The notes under the pieces were generated by a model. It was not told the origin of the DNA and did no database searches. It was given only the letters and a program-made list of their open reading frames with translations. 64,000 nt of DNA from Glutamicibacter halophytocola (GTDB lineage Bacteria; Actinomycetota; Actinomycetes; Actinomycetales; Micrococcaceae). The stretch covers positions 806,001 through 870,000 of the forward strand of contig NZ_CP012750.1 in assembly GCF_001302565.1 (NCBI RefSeq). Direction: 5' to 3'. Positions 24,554 through 32,551 of this stretch are shown here, piece by piece (position 1 is the first letter of the stretch; each line of letters begins with the position of its first letter). Made by a program: the position numbers and the translations under genes.

Positions 24554-25942
24554 CTACAGTGCGTCGTGCGGCACGGGCTGCTTTGCGGTGCGCCGGTCGA
24601 AGACCAGTGCCCCGACTTCCTGCTCGGACTGGTTGCCGATGCCCAGGTCGATGCCGCTGCGATCACGCACCAGGCTGACCGCTGCCAGCGACAGCGCAGT
24701 GAGCGCGAACAGGTACCAGCCGACCGCAGTGGTCCCGCCGGTGGCCTGCACCAGTGCGGTGGCGATCATTGGGGCGAAGGCTCCGCCCAGGATCGCGCCG
24801 AAGGCGTAGGAGATGGAAACCCCAGAGAAGCGCACTGAAGCAGGGAACAATTCGGAATACAGTGCAGCCTGTGGCCCGTAGGAGAATCCCAAGCCGATGG
24901 CAAACAGGGCAAATGCCAGGTAGAGCAGCGGAAGGCTCGCGGTGTTGACCAGCCAGAACAGCGGGAAGATGCACAGCAGTTGGCTGACGAAGCCGATCTG
25001 GTAGGTGCGCTTGCGTCCGATTTTGTCGGCCACGACCCCCGAAAGCAGGGTGAAGGCGAACCACATGACCGCCCCGAAGGACACCGCCAGCAGCACCTGG
25101 GTGCGGGTGAAGCCCACCGGACCGTTGGGGTCGGTCATGTAGGCCTGCAGGAACCCTCCGGTGGTCATGTAGCCGGCGGCATTGTTGCCCGCGAAGATCA
25201 GCGCGGCAATCAGGACCAGCTGCCAGTGCTTCTTGAACAGCACCACGATCGGCACGCGGGTCTGCGCTTTCTTCTGGGCGATTTCCTCGAATACCGGGGA
25301 TTCATCCACCGCGCGGCGGATGAAGTAGCCAACGACGATCAGCACGAAGCTGAGCAGGAATGGCACTCGCCAGCCCCAAGCCAAGAACTGTTCGCCGGGG
25401 GAGAGGACCCCTGTCATCAGCGCCATCATTCCCGAGGCCAGCAGCATGCCCAGCGGCACGCCGAGCTGCGGGTAGGCGCCGGCGCGGGCCCGGCGGTCCT
25501 TCGGGGCATGCTCAACGGCCATGAGCACTGCTCCGCCCCATTCGCCACCGGCGGAGATGCCCTGGATGATGCGCAAGAGCAGCAGCATCACCGGGGCTAG
25601 CACGCCCGCGGTCTCATAGGTCGGCAACACGCCGATCAGCGTGGTTGAGGCGCCCATGAGCGCCAAAGTAAGCACCAGCATGGCGCGCCGGCCGATCTTG
25701 TCCCCGAAGTGCCCGGCCAGGAACGCGCCCAGCGGGCGGAAGAGGAAGGAAATGCCGACGCTGGCAAAGGAGAGCAGCAGGCCGATCTGCGCGCCGGCCG
25801 GCTCGAAGAACAAGTGGGCGAAGACCAGCCCCGCCGCGGTGGCGTAGATGAAGAAGTCGTACCACTCGATGGTGGTGCCGATGACGGTGGCGAAGGCGAT
25901 GCGACGTTGGCTGGTGCCGGGGCGTCGGGTGAGTGTGCTCAT
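24554..25942 (-). CDS. MHS-family (metabolite:H+ symporter) MFS transporter, copy 1
   Basis: A 462-residue, 12-helix major facilitator transporter. MHS features: the N-terminal FATVIGTTIEWYDFFIYATA, the loop motif GHFGDKIGRRAMLV between helices 2 and 3, RIIQGISAGGEWGGA, and a cytoplasmic segment RRAVDESPVFEEIAQKKAQ. The family imports organic acids, betaines or aromatic acids with protons. It is last in the minus-strand P450 cluster, 43 bases after the ferredoxin reductase gene, so it probably imports the P450 substrate. A very similar copy lies at 32552-33934. Confidence 0.9.
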   Translation of the reverse strand: MSTLTRRPGTSQRRIAFATVIGTTIEWYDFFIYATAAGLVFAHLFFEPAGAQIGLLLSFASVGISFLFRPLGAFLAGHFGDKIGRRAMLVLTLALMGASTTLIGVLPTYETAGVLAPVMLLLLRIIQGISAGGEWGGAVLMAVEHAPKDRRARAGAYPQLGVPLGMLLASGMMALMTGVLSPGEQFLAWGWRVPFLLSFVLIVVGYFIRRAVDESPVFEEIAQKKAQTRVPIVVLFKKHWQLVLIAALIFAGNNAAGYMTTGGFLQAYMTDPNGPVGFTRTQVLLAVSFGAVMWFAFTLLSGVVADKIGRKRTYQIGFVSQLLCIFPLFWLVNTASLPLLYLAFALFAIGLGFSYGPQAALYSELFPASVRFSGVSISYAFGAILGGAFAPMIATALVQATGGTTAVGWYLFALTALSLAAVSLVRDRSGIDLGIGNQSEQEVGALVFDRRTAKQPVPHDAL

Positions 25943-25985
25943 GAGCTGACCTCATTTAGATTGGAGTGATTGCGGGGTGCGCGGC

Positions 25986-27209
25986 CTAGGCCGCGGCTGG
26001 TGTGGCGCAGGCCAGTTCTTTCAGGGAACCGGCGCTGGCGAGCATGGCATCGGTAATGCTCTCGCCGCGGGACAGCAACTTGCGGGCGGCCGCGTGGTCG
26101 GCGGGACGGTTCACGGATTCCACCGCAACCAGCTGCCCGTCGCGCAGCTGGGCGATGGAGAATTTGCCGCTCTCCGGATCGCCCAGCAGCATGCTGCTGT
26201 CGCTGGGCTGGGCCAGCCCCGCGATTTGCAAGCGGTGGCGGCCCTGGACGCTCCAGAACCAGGCAACTTCCGAATATGCCGCGGGCTCGCCGCACAGCGT
26301 GCGGGCCAGGTTGCGGGCCTGGTCCGTGGCGTTCTGCACCGATTCCAGGCGTACCCGCGTGCCTCCTCGGTCGACATTGGCGCAGTCGCCTATTGCGTAG
26401 ACGCGTTCATCGGAGGTGCGCAGCGAGGCATCCACCAGGATGCCGTTCTCGCAGGCCAGGCCCGATGCTTCTGCCAAATCAACGTTGGGCAGCACGCCGA
26501 TGCCGTACACCACCAGATCGGCCCGGTAGCTTTCCCTTTCGGTGGAATGCACTTGCAGGTCGTCGTGCGCGTCGATTGATTGCACTCCTTCGCTCAGGCG
26601 CAGGTCGATGCCGTCGCCGCGATGGGCCTTGGTGAACCATTCGGAGAGCCGGCGGGAGACCGAGCGGTTCAGCACCCTGGACGCCGAGTGCAGCACCGTG
26701 ACGTCGATCCCGCGGGCCCGGGCCGCGGCCGCGAACTCCAGGCCGATGAAGCCGGCACCGGCCACGACGGCGCGTTGCGCGCCGTCCAGCTTCTGGCGCA
26801 GGTTTTCCGCGTCGTTCAGCGTGCGCAGTCCGATGACCCGCGGGTCCCTGGCACCGGGGCAGGCCAGTTCCCGATTGCGCGCGCCGGTGGCGAAGACCAT
26901 CCGGTCGTAGCCGAGTTGCTCCCCATTGGACAGGTCCACGGTGCGCGCCGCACGGTCTACCGCGGTGGCGCTCACCGAAGTGAGCAGCTCGATGCGCTGC
27001 TGGGCGTAGAAGCCCTCCGATCGCAGCGGCAGCATCTCGGGCGCCTGGTGGCTTGCCACGAAGTCCTTTGACAGCGGCGGGCGCTGGTAGGGCTGCTGCG
27101 CGCCTTGGTCGACCAGGGTGATGGGGCCGTCGTGGCCGTGCTCGCGCAGCGATTCGGCCAGTTGCACGCCGGCATGGCCGGCGCCGATGATCAGGATGCT
27201 CTCGCTCAT
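25986..27209 (-). CDS. Ferredoxin reductase (FAD/NAD(P)H) of the P450 cluster
   Basis: A 407-residue FAD-dependent reductase of the putidaredoxin-reductase type. FAD motif: ILIIGAGHAGVQLAESL at the N-terminus; NAD(P)H-site motif near residue 145: AVVAGAGFIGLEFAAAA; FAD C-terminal motif DERVYAIGDCANV. It should transfer electrons from NAD(P)H to the adjacent [2Fe-2S] ferredoxin. The start ATG 27207-27209 lies 1 base after the ferredoxin stop; a longer frame running back over the ferredoxin gene is an artefact. Gene order P450-ferredoxin-reductase is typical of class I bacterial P450 systems. Confidence 0.92.
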   Translation of the reverse strand: MSESILIIGAGHAGVQLAESLREHGHDGPITLVDQGAQQPYQRPPLSKDFVASHQAPEMLPLRSEGFYAQQRIELLTSVSATAVDRAARTVDLSNGEQLGYDRMVFATGARNRELACPGARDPRVIGLRTLNDAENLRQKLDGAQRAVVAGAGFIGLEFAAAARARGIDVTVLHSASRVLNRSVSRRLSEWFTKAHRGDGIDLRLSEGVQSIDAHDDLQVHSTERESYRADLVVYGIGVLPNVDLAEASGLACENGILVDASLRTSDERVYAIGDCANVDRGGTRVRLESVQNATDQARNLARTLCGEPAAYSEVAWFWSVQGRHRLQIAGLAQPSDSSMLLGDPESGKFSIAQLRDGQLVAVESVNRPADHAAARKLLSRGESITDAMLASAGSLKELACATPAAA

Positions 27210-27210
27210 T

Positions 27211-27534
27211 TCAAACCTGTTCGGAGGGAACGGCGACCCGGATGGACTGCAGCGCGCCGCCCAGCACGACCTGGCAGCCCAGCCGGCTGGTCCCGGTGCG
27301 CTCAGCGGTGGTGCAGTCGAGCATTTCATCTTCGTCTTCGCCCGGCTCGGGCAGGGCCGCGGCATCCTCAGGGTGCACGTAGACGTGGCAGGTGGCGCAC
27401 ATGGCTTGGCCGCCGCATTCGCCGACGATCCCGGCGATTCCGTTGGCGACGGCGGCGCGCATGATGTTGCCGCCCTCAGCGACCTCGACGTCGGTGGCAG
27501 TGCCGTTGGGCTGTTCAAAGGTGATGATAGGCAT
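27211..27534 (-). CDS. [2Fe-2S] ferredoxin of the P450 cluster
   Basis: A 107-residue putidaredoxin/adrenodoxin-type ferredoxin. Cluster cysteines are in GECGGQAMCATCHVYV (the C-x5-C-x2-C pattern) and the fourth in SRLGCQVVL. It carries electrons from the reductase encoded immediately downstream to the P450 encoded 19 bases upstream. Length is normal. Confidence 0.93.
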   Translation of the reverse strand: MPIITFEQPNGTATDVEVAEGGNIMRAAVANGIAGIVGECGGQAMCATCHVYVHPEDAAALPEPGEDEDEMLDCTTAERTGTSRLGCQVVLGGALQSIRVAVPSEQV

Positions 27535-27553
27535 CGGAAGGCTCCTTGTATTC

Positions 27554-28819
27554 TCAGGCGTCCCAGAGGACAGGCATCTTGGTCATGCCGCGGAAGACCC
27601 AGCCGGCATCGACGCTGCCGCTGGATGGATCCAGGCGAAGGTTCGGCAAGTTCTCGAAGACCGCTGGCAGGGCGACCTGGGCGACCTGCGCCCGGGCGAT
27701 CCAGGTGCCGGCGCAGAAGTGCACGCCGCCGCCAAACGCCAGGTGCGGCTTCTTCTCGCGGAAGATGTTGAAGGTTTCGGGGTCTTCGAAAACCTCCGGG
27801 TCTCGATTAGCAGCGCCGAGCACCACGCCCAGCCGCGCGCCGGCTGGCAGCCTCACGCCTTCCAGTACCAGCTCCTGGGTGGTCTCCCTGGGGTACATGC
27901 CTATCGGGGCAACCCAGCGCACCGATTCCTCGAAGGCCTTGGGGAACAGCGCAGGGTCGTGGCGGACCGCCTGCAGCTGCTCGGGGTTCTCCAACAGCGC
28001 CCAGACGGTGGTGGACAGCACGTCGCGCGGCTCGTTCAGCCCTCCGCCGATGGTCATCTTCAGGTTCGCCCGGATGGCTTCCAGTGGGATCGGCACGGAG
28101 GCCAGATTGGAAAGCAGCGAGTGGTCCGGGTTCTTGGCCAGATAGGGGAGCATCTCGTCGATGGCGGCATCGACCTCGGCCGAGGAGGCGGCCGCTTTGG
28201 CCCAGACCTTGGGGTCGTCGGCATAGTTGCCGGTGCCGTCGATCATGGTCTGGCTCCAACGCTGCATGTCCTGCTGGGTGGCGTTGTGGAATCCGCAGAT
28301 CAGCCGCAAGTTCTCCGCGGTGTAGGGGGCGGCGTAGTCCCAGACGAAGTCCGAGCCCGGGCCCTTGGCGAGGAGCTCGCCCAGGTACTTGCGGTTGTTC
28401 TGCTCGAAGATCCCGTTCCAGAGCTTCTTGATGGTGCCCGGGCGCAGCGTCGCTCCGTAGGAGCCGCGGTCCACCTGGTGTTCCGGGTTGTCCTTGCGCA
28501 GCATCGAGTGGCCCATGGACCGCTTCATCAGCGAGTTGCGTTCGTTGGCGGAGAAGCGGGCTTCATCCTGCTCGATCTCGTGGCAGGCGGCATAGGAGGT
28601 CACCATGTAGCGGTTGACTGCCGGGACCCAATGCAGCGGTGCTTCGGCGCGCAGGCGCTGGTAGATCGGGAACGGGTCGCGGTACATGTCCTCGATTCTT
28701 ACCCAATCGGCGATCGGGGCCTCGCGAACTGCGTTCGCGGTGTTGGCGTACGTGGCTGGCGCGGTGCCGGTGCTGGCCTGTGCGCCGGTGAAGGGGCAGG
28801 CCGCTGAGGTGCTGCTCAT
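27554..28819 (-). CDS. Cytochrome P450 monooxygenase
   Basis: A 421-residue soluble P450. The heme-thiolate ligand is Cys369 in AFGGGVHFCAGTWIAR; ExxR is Glu298-Arg301 (EESVRW). The I-helix oxygen-activation segment reads GGGLNEPRD (258-266) instead of the usual (A/G)GxDTT, so the Asp/Thr pair is replaced by Asn/Glu-Pro-Arg. This suggests a P450 subfamily with altered proton delivery, seen in some degradative enzymes. ATG 28817-28819 follows AAGGAG. The substrate is unknown; co-location with MHS transport and a LysR gene suggests catabolism of an imported small molecule rather than antibiotic synthesis. Confidence 0.92.
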   Translation of the reverse strand: MSSTSAACPFTGAQASTGTAPATYANTANAVREAPIADWVRIEDMYRDPFPIYQRLRAEAPLHWVPAVNRYMVTSYAACHEIEQDEARFSANERNSLMKRSMGHSMLRKDNPEHQVDRGSYGATLRPGTIKKLWNGIFEQNNRKYLGELLAKGPGSDFVWDYAAPYTAENLRLICGFHNATQQDMQRWSQTMIDGTGNYADDPKVWAKAAASSAEVDAAIDEMLPYLAKNPDHSLLSNLASVPIPLEAIRANLKMTIGGGLNEPRDVLSTTVWALLENPEQLQAVRHDPALFPKAFEESVRWVAPIGMYPRETTQELVLEGVRLPAGARLGVVLGAANRDPEVFEDPETFNIFREKKPHLAFGGGVHFCAGTWIARAQVAQVALPAVFENLPNLRLDPSSGSVDAGWVFRGMTKMPVLWDA

Positions 28820-28868
28820 GCTGTCTCCTTTTGAAGATGCTTGGTCAATCACCAGTGTGAGGGAGGCC

Positions 28869-28891
28869 ATAACCACGGGTAAAATGGTTAT
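28869..28891. promoter_or_regulatory. Operator-like dyad between P450 and LysR genes
   Basis: A perfect 7-bp inverted repeat ATAACCA - 9 bases - TGGTTAT in the 106-base divergent intergenic region. It is a good candidate binding site for the adjacent LysR protein, controlling both directions. Confidence 0.5.
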
Positions 28892-28925
28892 AAGTGAGGA
28901 ATATCCACTGAGCAAGCGAGGAATA

Positions 28926-29831
28926 GTGCCGAAATTTACGCTGCGTCAGCTCGAATGCCTGGCCGCCGTGGGGCAGTTGGGCTCCATCAGCGCTGCCGCG
29001 CTGTCGCTGAATTTGTCAGCCTCGGCGGTGACCGGAGGGCTCAATGAGCTCGAACGCGTGCTGAATACGCAGCTGACGATTCGGCGCAAGGCCCACGGCG
29101 TGAGCCTGACCCCGGCGGGACGCTACGTTTTGGACGAGGCGCAGGGAATCCTGCAGGCCTCCGGGGACCTGGAGCAGATGGCCAGCGGAGCTGGCGAAGT
29201 GCTGGCCGGGAAGGTGCGGGTGGGCTGCTACTCGTCGTTGGCTCCCACGGTGCTGCCCGGGTTGCTGGCCGAGTACGGGAAGCGCTACGCGCAGGTGGAG
29301 GTCGACTTCTTCGCGGGCACGCAGCAGGAGATTTTCCAGATGCTGGCCGCCGGGAATCTGGACCTGGCGTTCGTCTACGACTTCGGGCTGCCCGAGGGCA
29401 TCGAGCGCACCGAATTATTCCGCACCGAACCCTACGTACTGCTGCCCGCGGAGCACCCGCTGGCCGCCGAGCCGAAAGTGCCGCTGGTGCGGCTGGCCGG
29501 CGAACCAATGATCCTGCTGGATGTCCCGCCAAGCCGGGAGCATACGCAGAACCTGTTCGAGTCCGCCGCGGTGGAGCCATGGATCCGCTACCGTACTGCC
29601 GACTTCGAGGTCACCCGCTCGATGGTGGCCCGGGGGCTGGGATACGCGGTGCTGGTCCAGCGCCCGGCGGCGGACGTCTCCTACGAGGGGCTGGAGCTGG
29701 TGGCGCGCCCGATCCACCCGGTGGCCCGCACGGTGCGCGTCGCACTGGCCCGTCCCCGGGCGATCGCCCCGTCCAAGGCGGCCACCGCCATGCATGCTCT
29801 GGCGTTGGAACTGCATAAGCCAGCTCGGTGA
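28926..29831 (+). CDS. LysR-type regulator divergent from the P450 operon
   Basis: A 301-residue LysR-family regulator. Winged helix-turn-helix at 1-60 (FTLRQLECLAAVGQLGSIS, then LSASAVTGGLNELERVL); ligand-binding domain from about 90. GTG 28926 with GAGGA just upstream gives the standard N-terminus; the frame extends far upstream into the P450 gene without meaning. It is clearly related to the LysR protein at 34058 (shared IRRKAHG/LRRKAHG, DLAFVYD/DVAFVYD and MVARGLGYAVL-type segments). Probably the activator of P450, ferredoxin, reductase and transporter genes. Confidence 0.87.
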   Translation: MPKFTLRQLECLAAVGQLGSISAAALSLNLSASAVTGGLNELERVLNTQLTIRRKAHGVSLTPAGRYVLDEAQGILQASGDLEQMASGAGEVLAGKVRVGCYSSLAPTVLPGLLAEYGKRYAQVEVDFFAGTQQEIFQMLAAGNLDLAFVYDFGLPEGIERTELFRTEPYVLLPAEHPLAAEPKVPLVRLAGEPMILLDVPPSREHTQNLFESAAVEPWIRYRTADFEVTRSMVARGLGYAVLVQRPAADVSYEGLELVARPIHPVARTVRVALARPRAIAPSKAATAMHALALELHKPAR

Positions 29832-29910
29832 CCGGGCTGCTCCCAGGGGAGCAGCCGGATACTCCCAGTGGCCGATGCCGCGAGGCCGGCTTCCGGAGTA
29901 TCCTCGGTGC

Positions 29911-31029
29911 ATGAATACCCGTCGACGCCCTCCGCTGGCGATCCTGCCCGTCGTGGTGGCGGTCATCCAGCTAGCCGGCTTGGGCGCCGCCACCGCGCAT
30001 CAGGGCGTATCCCGGCCGCTGGCAGCCACCCTTGTGCTACTGGCTGGTCCGGCTTTGCTGCTGCTGCGCCGCCGGGCTCCCGGCCCCATGGCCGCAGGTG
30101 CCGCCGCTGTCGCGCTGGCCTACCTGGCTGCCGGGTTCCCCTTCGGGCCGTTCCTGCCCAGCCTGCTGGCGTCCCTGTTCATTGCCGTAGTGCTCGATGC
30201 CCGCTGGTGGGCCTGGGGCGCTGCCGTGGCATTCGGTGCCGGGGCTTGGCTGCTGGCCGTGCAGCATGCCGAGCTGAGGATCTACCTGTTGCTGGCCTGG
30301 CTGGCAGTGCTTCTGCTGGCCGGCGAGCTCGCCAAGGCAGGGCGCAGTCGCCGGGAGGACCGGCGCAAGGCTGAAGCCGAACGCCGGCGGCATGAACGCA
30401 ACGAGGAACGGCTGGTGCTGGCCCGCGATATCCACGACGTGGTGGCCCACTCGCTGTCCATGATCAATGTGCAGGCGTCGGTGGCCCTGCACCTGGCGCA
30501 GAAGGACCCCGATCCGGGCAAGCTCATCGAGGCGCTGGGCAACATCAAGTCCGGTTCCTCCCATGCGCTCGCCGAGGTGCGCGAGGTCCTCTCGGTGCTG
30601 CGCCACGATGCGCCCAGGATCCCCAGCCAGCGCATCGGGCAGCTGCCGGATCTGGCGGCCCGGGTTTCCTCCGGCGAACTGGCGGTGCATTACACCCCTC
30701 CCGGAGATCTGCCGGGTTGGGTGGATGAGCGCGTGGAGAACACTATCTACCGGGTGGTCCAGGAATCGCTGACCAATATCGTCCGCCATGCGCATGCCTC
30801 CACCGCGATCGTCGCGTTGAGGGCGGATGGCACGCAAGCGGTGGCATCCATCGCCGATGACGGCATCGGCTTGGGCGCCGCTGTAGAGGGCAACGGCCTG
30901 CGCGGATTGCGCGAACGCGTGCAGCAACTGGGCGGAACCGTCTCGCTGGGACCGGCGCAGCTGCCCGGGGCCGCCCGGCCTGGCACCGTGGTCACCTTGC
31001 GCATTCCGGCACCCCAGGAGGCATCATGA
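29911..31029 (+). CDS. NarL-type sensor histidine kinase
   Basis: A 372-residue membrane histidine kinase. About 4-5 hydrophobic helices fill residues 10-135. A basic/coiled linker follows, then a HisKA_3 dimerisation domain with the phospho-acceptor His in ARDIHDVVAHSLSMI, and a HATPase domain with ESLTNIVRHAHAS (N box) and ADDGIGLG. No extracellular sensory domain is evident, so the signal may be membrane-related. It is coupled by ATGA to the response regulator gene. ATG 29911 is preferred; the frame continues upstream over the LysR gene. Confidence 0.88.
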   Translation: MNTRRRPPLAILPVVVAVIQLAGLGAATAHQGVSRPLAATLVLLAGPALLLLRRRAPGPMAAGAAAVALAYLAAGFPFGPFLPSLLASLFIAVVLDARWWAWGAAVAFGAGAWLLAVQHAELRIYLLLAWLAVLLLAGELAKAGRSRREDRRKAEAERRRHERNEERLVLARDIHDVVAHSLSMINVQASVALHLAQKDPDPGKLIEALGNIKSGSSHALAEVREVLSVLRHDAPRIPSQRIGQLPDLAARVSSGELAVHYTPPGDLPGWVDERVENTIYRVVQESLTNIVRHAHASTAIVALRADGTQAVASIADDGIGLGAAVEGNGLRGLRERVQQLGGTVSLGPAQLPGAARPGTVVTLRIPAPQEAS

Positions 31030-31697
31030 GCATCGGGGTACTGATCGTCGACGACCAGTCGCTGATTCGCGCCGGGTTCAGCGCGCTGCTGGAAGCCGAA
31101 GCCGACATGACGGTGCTCGGCACCGCAGGCAGCGGCACGGAGGCGGTGCAGCTGGCGCGCGCCACGAAGCCGGATATCGTGCTGATGGATATCCGCATGC
31201 CCCACGGCGACGGGATTTCCGCGACCGCACAGATCACAGCCGAGCTGCCCACCCGCGTGATCATGCTGACCACCTTCGAGCTCGAAGAGTACATCCTGGA
31301 TTCGATCCGCGCCGGAGCCAGCGGGTTCCTGGTCAAGGACACCGAGCCGGCGCAGCTGATCGAGGCGGTGCGCATTGTGGCGGCAGGCGATTCGCTGCTC
31401 TCGCCGAGCGTCACCCGCACGCTGCTGAGCCAGGTCGCCACCGGGATCCAGAAGAAGCTTCCCGCCGACCCGCGCCTGGCCGAACTGACCGCCCGGGAAC
31501 GCGAAGTGCTGGTGCAGATCGGCACCGGGAAAACCAATGCGGAGATCGCGGCAGCACTTTTCATCACCCCGCTGACCGCAAAAACCCATGTTTCGCGGAT
31601 CATCGGCAAGCTGGGGGTGCGCGATCGCACCTCGCTGGTGGTGCTGGCCTACGAATCCGGCCTGATCACCCCCGGCGAAGCGCTGGGCAACGCGTAA
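31026..31697 (+). CDS. NarL/LuxR-type response regulator
   Basis: A 223-residue regulator and partner of the preceding kinase. Receiver domain (1-120) with VDDQ acids at 9-10, phospho-acceptor Asp in DIVLMDIRMP and Lys in FLVKDTEP. C-terminal LuxR helix-turn-helix (about 155-215) with LTAREREVLVQIGTGKTNAEIA. It overlaps the kinase stop by 4 bases. The targets may include the small membrane protein genes that follow, but no binding site is evident. Confidence 0.92.
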   Translation: MSIGVLIVDDQSLIRAGFSALLEAEADMTVLGTAGSGTEAVQLARATKPDIVLMDIRMPHGDGISATAQITAELPTRVIMLTTFELEEYILDSIRAGASGFLVKDTEPAQLIEAVRIVAAGDSLLSPSVTRTLLSQVATGIQKKLPADPRLAELTAREREVLVQIGTGKTNAEIAAALFITPLTAKTHVSRIIGKLGVRDRTSLVVLAYESGLITPGEALGNA

Positions 31698-31791
31698 CCC
31701 ACTCCGGATTGGGACGCAATTCTCAAGTTGTCGGATAAAGTGGTGGTGAATGCATCATCGCACGCAGCACAGAGAATCTAGCGAGGTACCC

Positions 31792-32130
31792 ATGACGGAA
31801 AATACTGGCGGCCAGCCGCAACGCCCCTATGAGCAGCAGCCCATCCAGATCAACAACCACATCGTGATCGTGAACCAGAAGAGCACCCTGCTGGCCTATG
31901 TGCTGTGGTTCTTCCTTGGCCAGCTGGGCATCCACAAGTTCTACCTCGGCCAGGTAGTGGCGGGCATCGTGTACCTGGCGCTGGGCGTCATCGGCTGGGC
32001 CACGACCTTCATCCTGATCGGCTGGGTGCCTTTGGGCGTGCTGTGGATCTTGCTGATTATCGACCTGTTCACCATCCCCGGCACGGTGCAGCGCATCAAC
32101 CAGCGCGGCACCACCCGTTACATGGCATAG
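31792..32130 (+). CDS. TM2 domain membrane protein
   Basis: A 112-residue protein with a Gln/Pro-rich cytosolic N-terminus (about 1-38) and two hydrophobic helices forming a TM2 domain: LLAYVLWFFLGQLGIHKFYLG, then a turn and a second helix pair around GVLWILLIIDLFTIPG. TM2 proteins are widespread and of unknown role. ATG 31792 was chosen over an upstream ATG because it gives the typical start. Confidence 0.85.
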   Translation: MTENTGGQPQRPYEQQPIQINNHIVIVNQKSTLLAYVLWFFLGQLGIHKFYLGQVVAGIVYLALGVIGWATTFILIGWVPLGVLWILLIIDLFTIPGTVQRINQRGTTRYMA

Positions 32131-32265
32131 CGTACCGGCAGTCTGCCCGGGGGAGTACGCCGCCCGATCAAAGTGCCTTCCCCGAGCGGATGTGCCCAAG
32201 CGCCGGGAGCGGGAGAGTGGATGCATGGGACGCGAGGTCCCGCACATCTACCAAGGAGTTCCACA

Positions 32266-32499
32266 ATGATCCCGACCCTGGCAATCGCAGCGCACGCCTG
32301 GGGCTACGGCCCCGGCCCGTTCTGGTTCTTCCCGATTTTCTGGATCCTGGTGATCGGGTTGCTGATCTTCTGCTTCAAGCGCCGCCGGCATCAAGGACCG
32401 GCCAGCGCCGAGGGCGTCCTGCGCGAGCGCTACGCCCGCGGGGAGATCGACGACACCGAGTACCGGCAGCGTCTCGAGGTCTTGCGCACCAGGAAATAG
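32266..32499 (+). CDS. Short membrane protein with C-terminal SHOCT domain
   Basis: A 77-residue protein. One transmembrane helix at about 18-37 (FWFFPIFWILVIGLLIFCF) is followed by RRRR-type basic residues and a SHOCT motif (GVLRERYARGEIDDTEYRQRLEVL). SHOCT segments are short oligomerisation helices common at the ends of membrane proteins. ATG 32266 follows AAGGAG. Function unknown. Confidence 0.85.
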   Translation: MIPTLAIAAHAWGYGPGPFWFFPIFWILVIGLLIFCFKRRRHQGPASAEGVLRERYARGEIDDTEYRQRLEVLRTRK

Positions 32500-32510
32500 C
32501 CGCCAGAAAA

Positions 32511-32543
32511 GCCAGGGCCCGCTCGTGAAGAGCGGGCCCTGGC
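32511..32543. terminator. Bidirectional terminator after the SHOCT gene
   Basis: A perfect 14-bp stem GCCAGGGCCCGCTC / GAGCGGGCCCTGGC with loop GTGAA, preceded by an A run that serves as a T tract for the minus-strand MHS gene ending at 32552. Confidence 0.85.
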
Positions 32544-32551
32544 TTGGCTGA

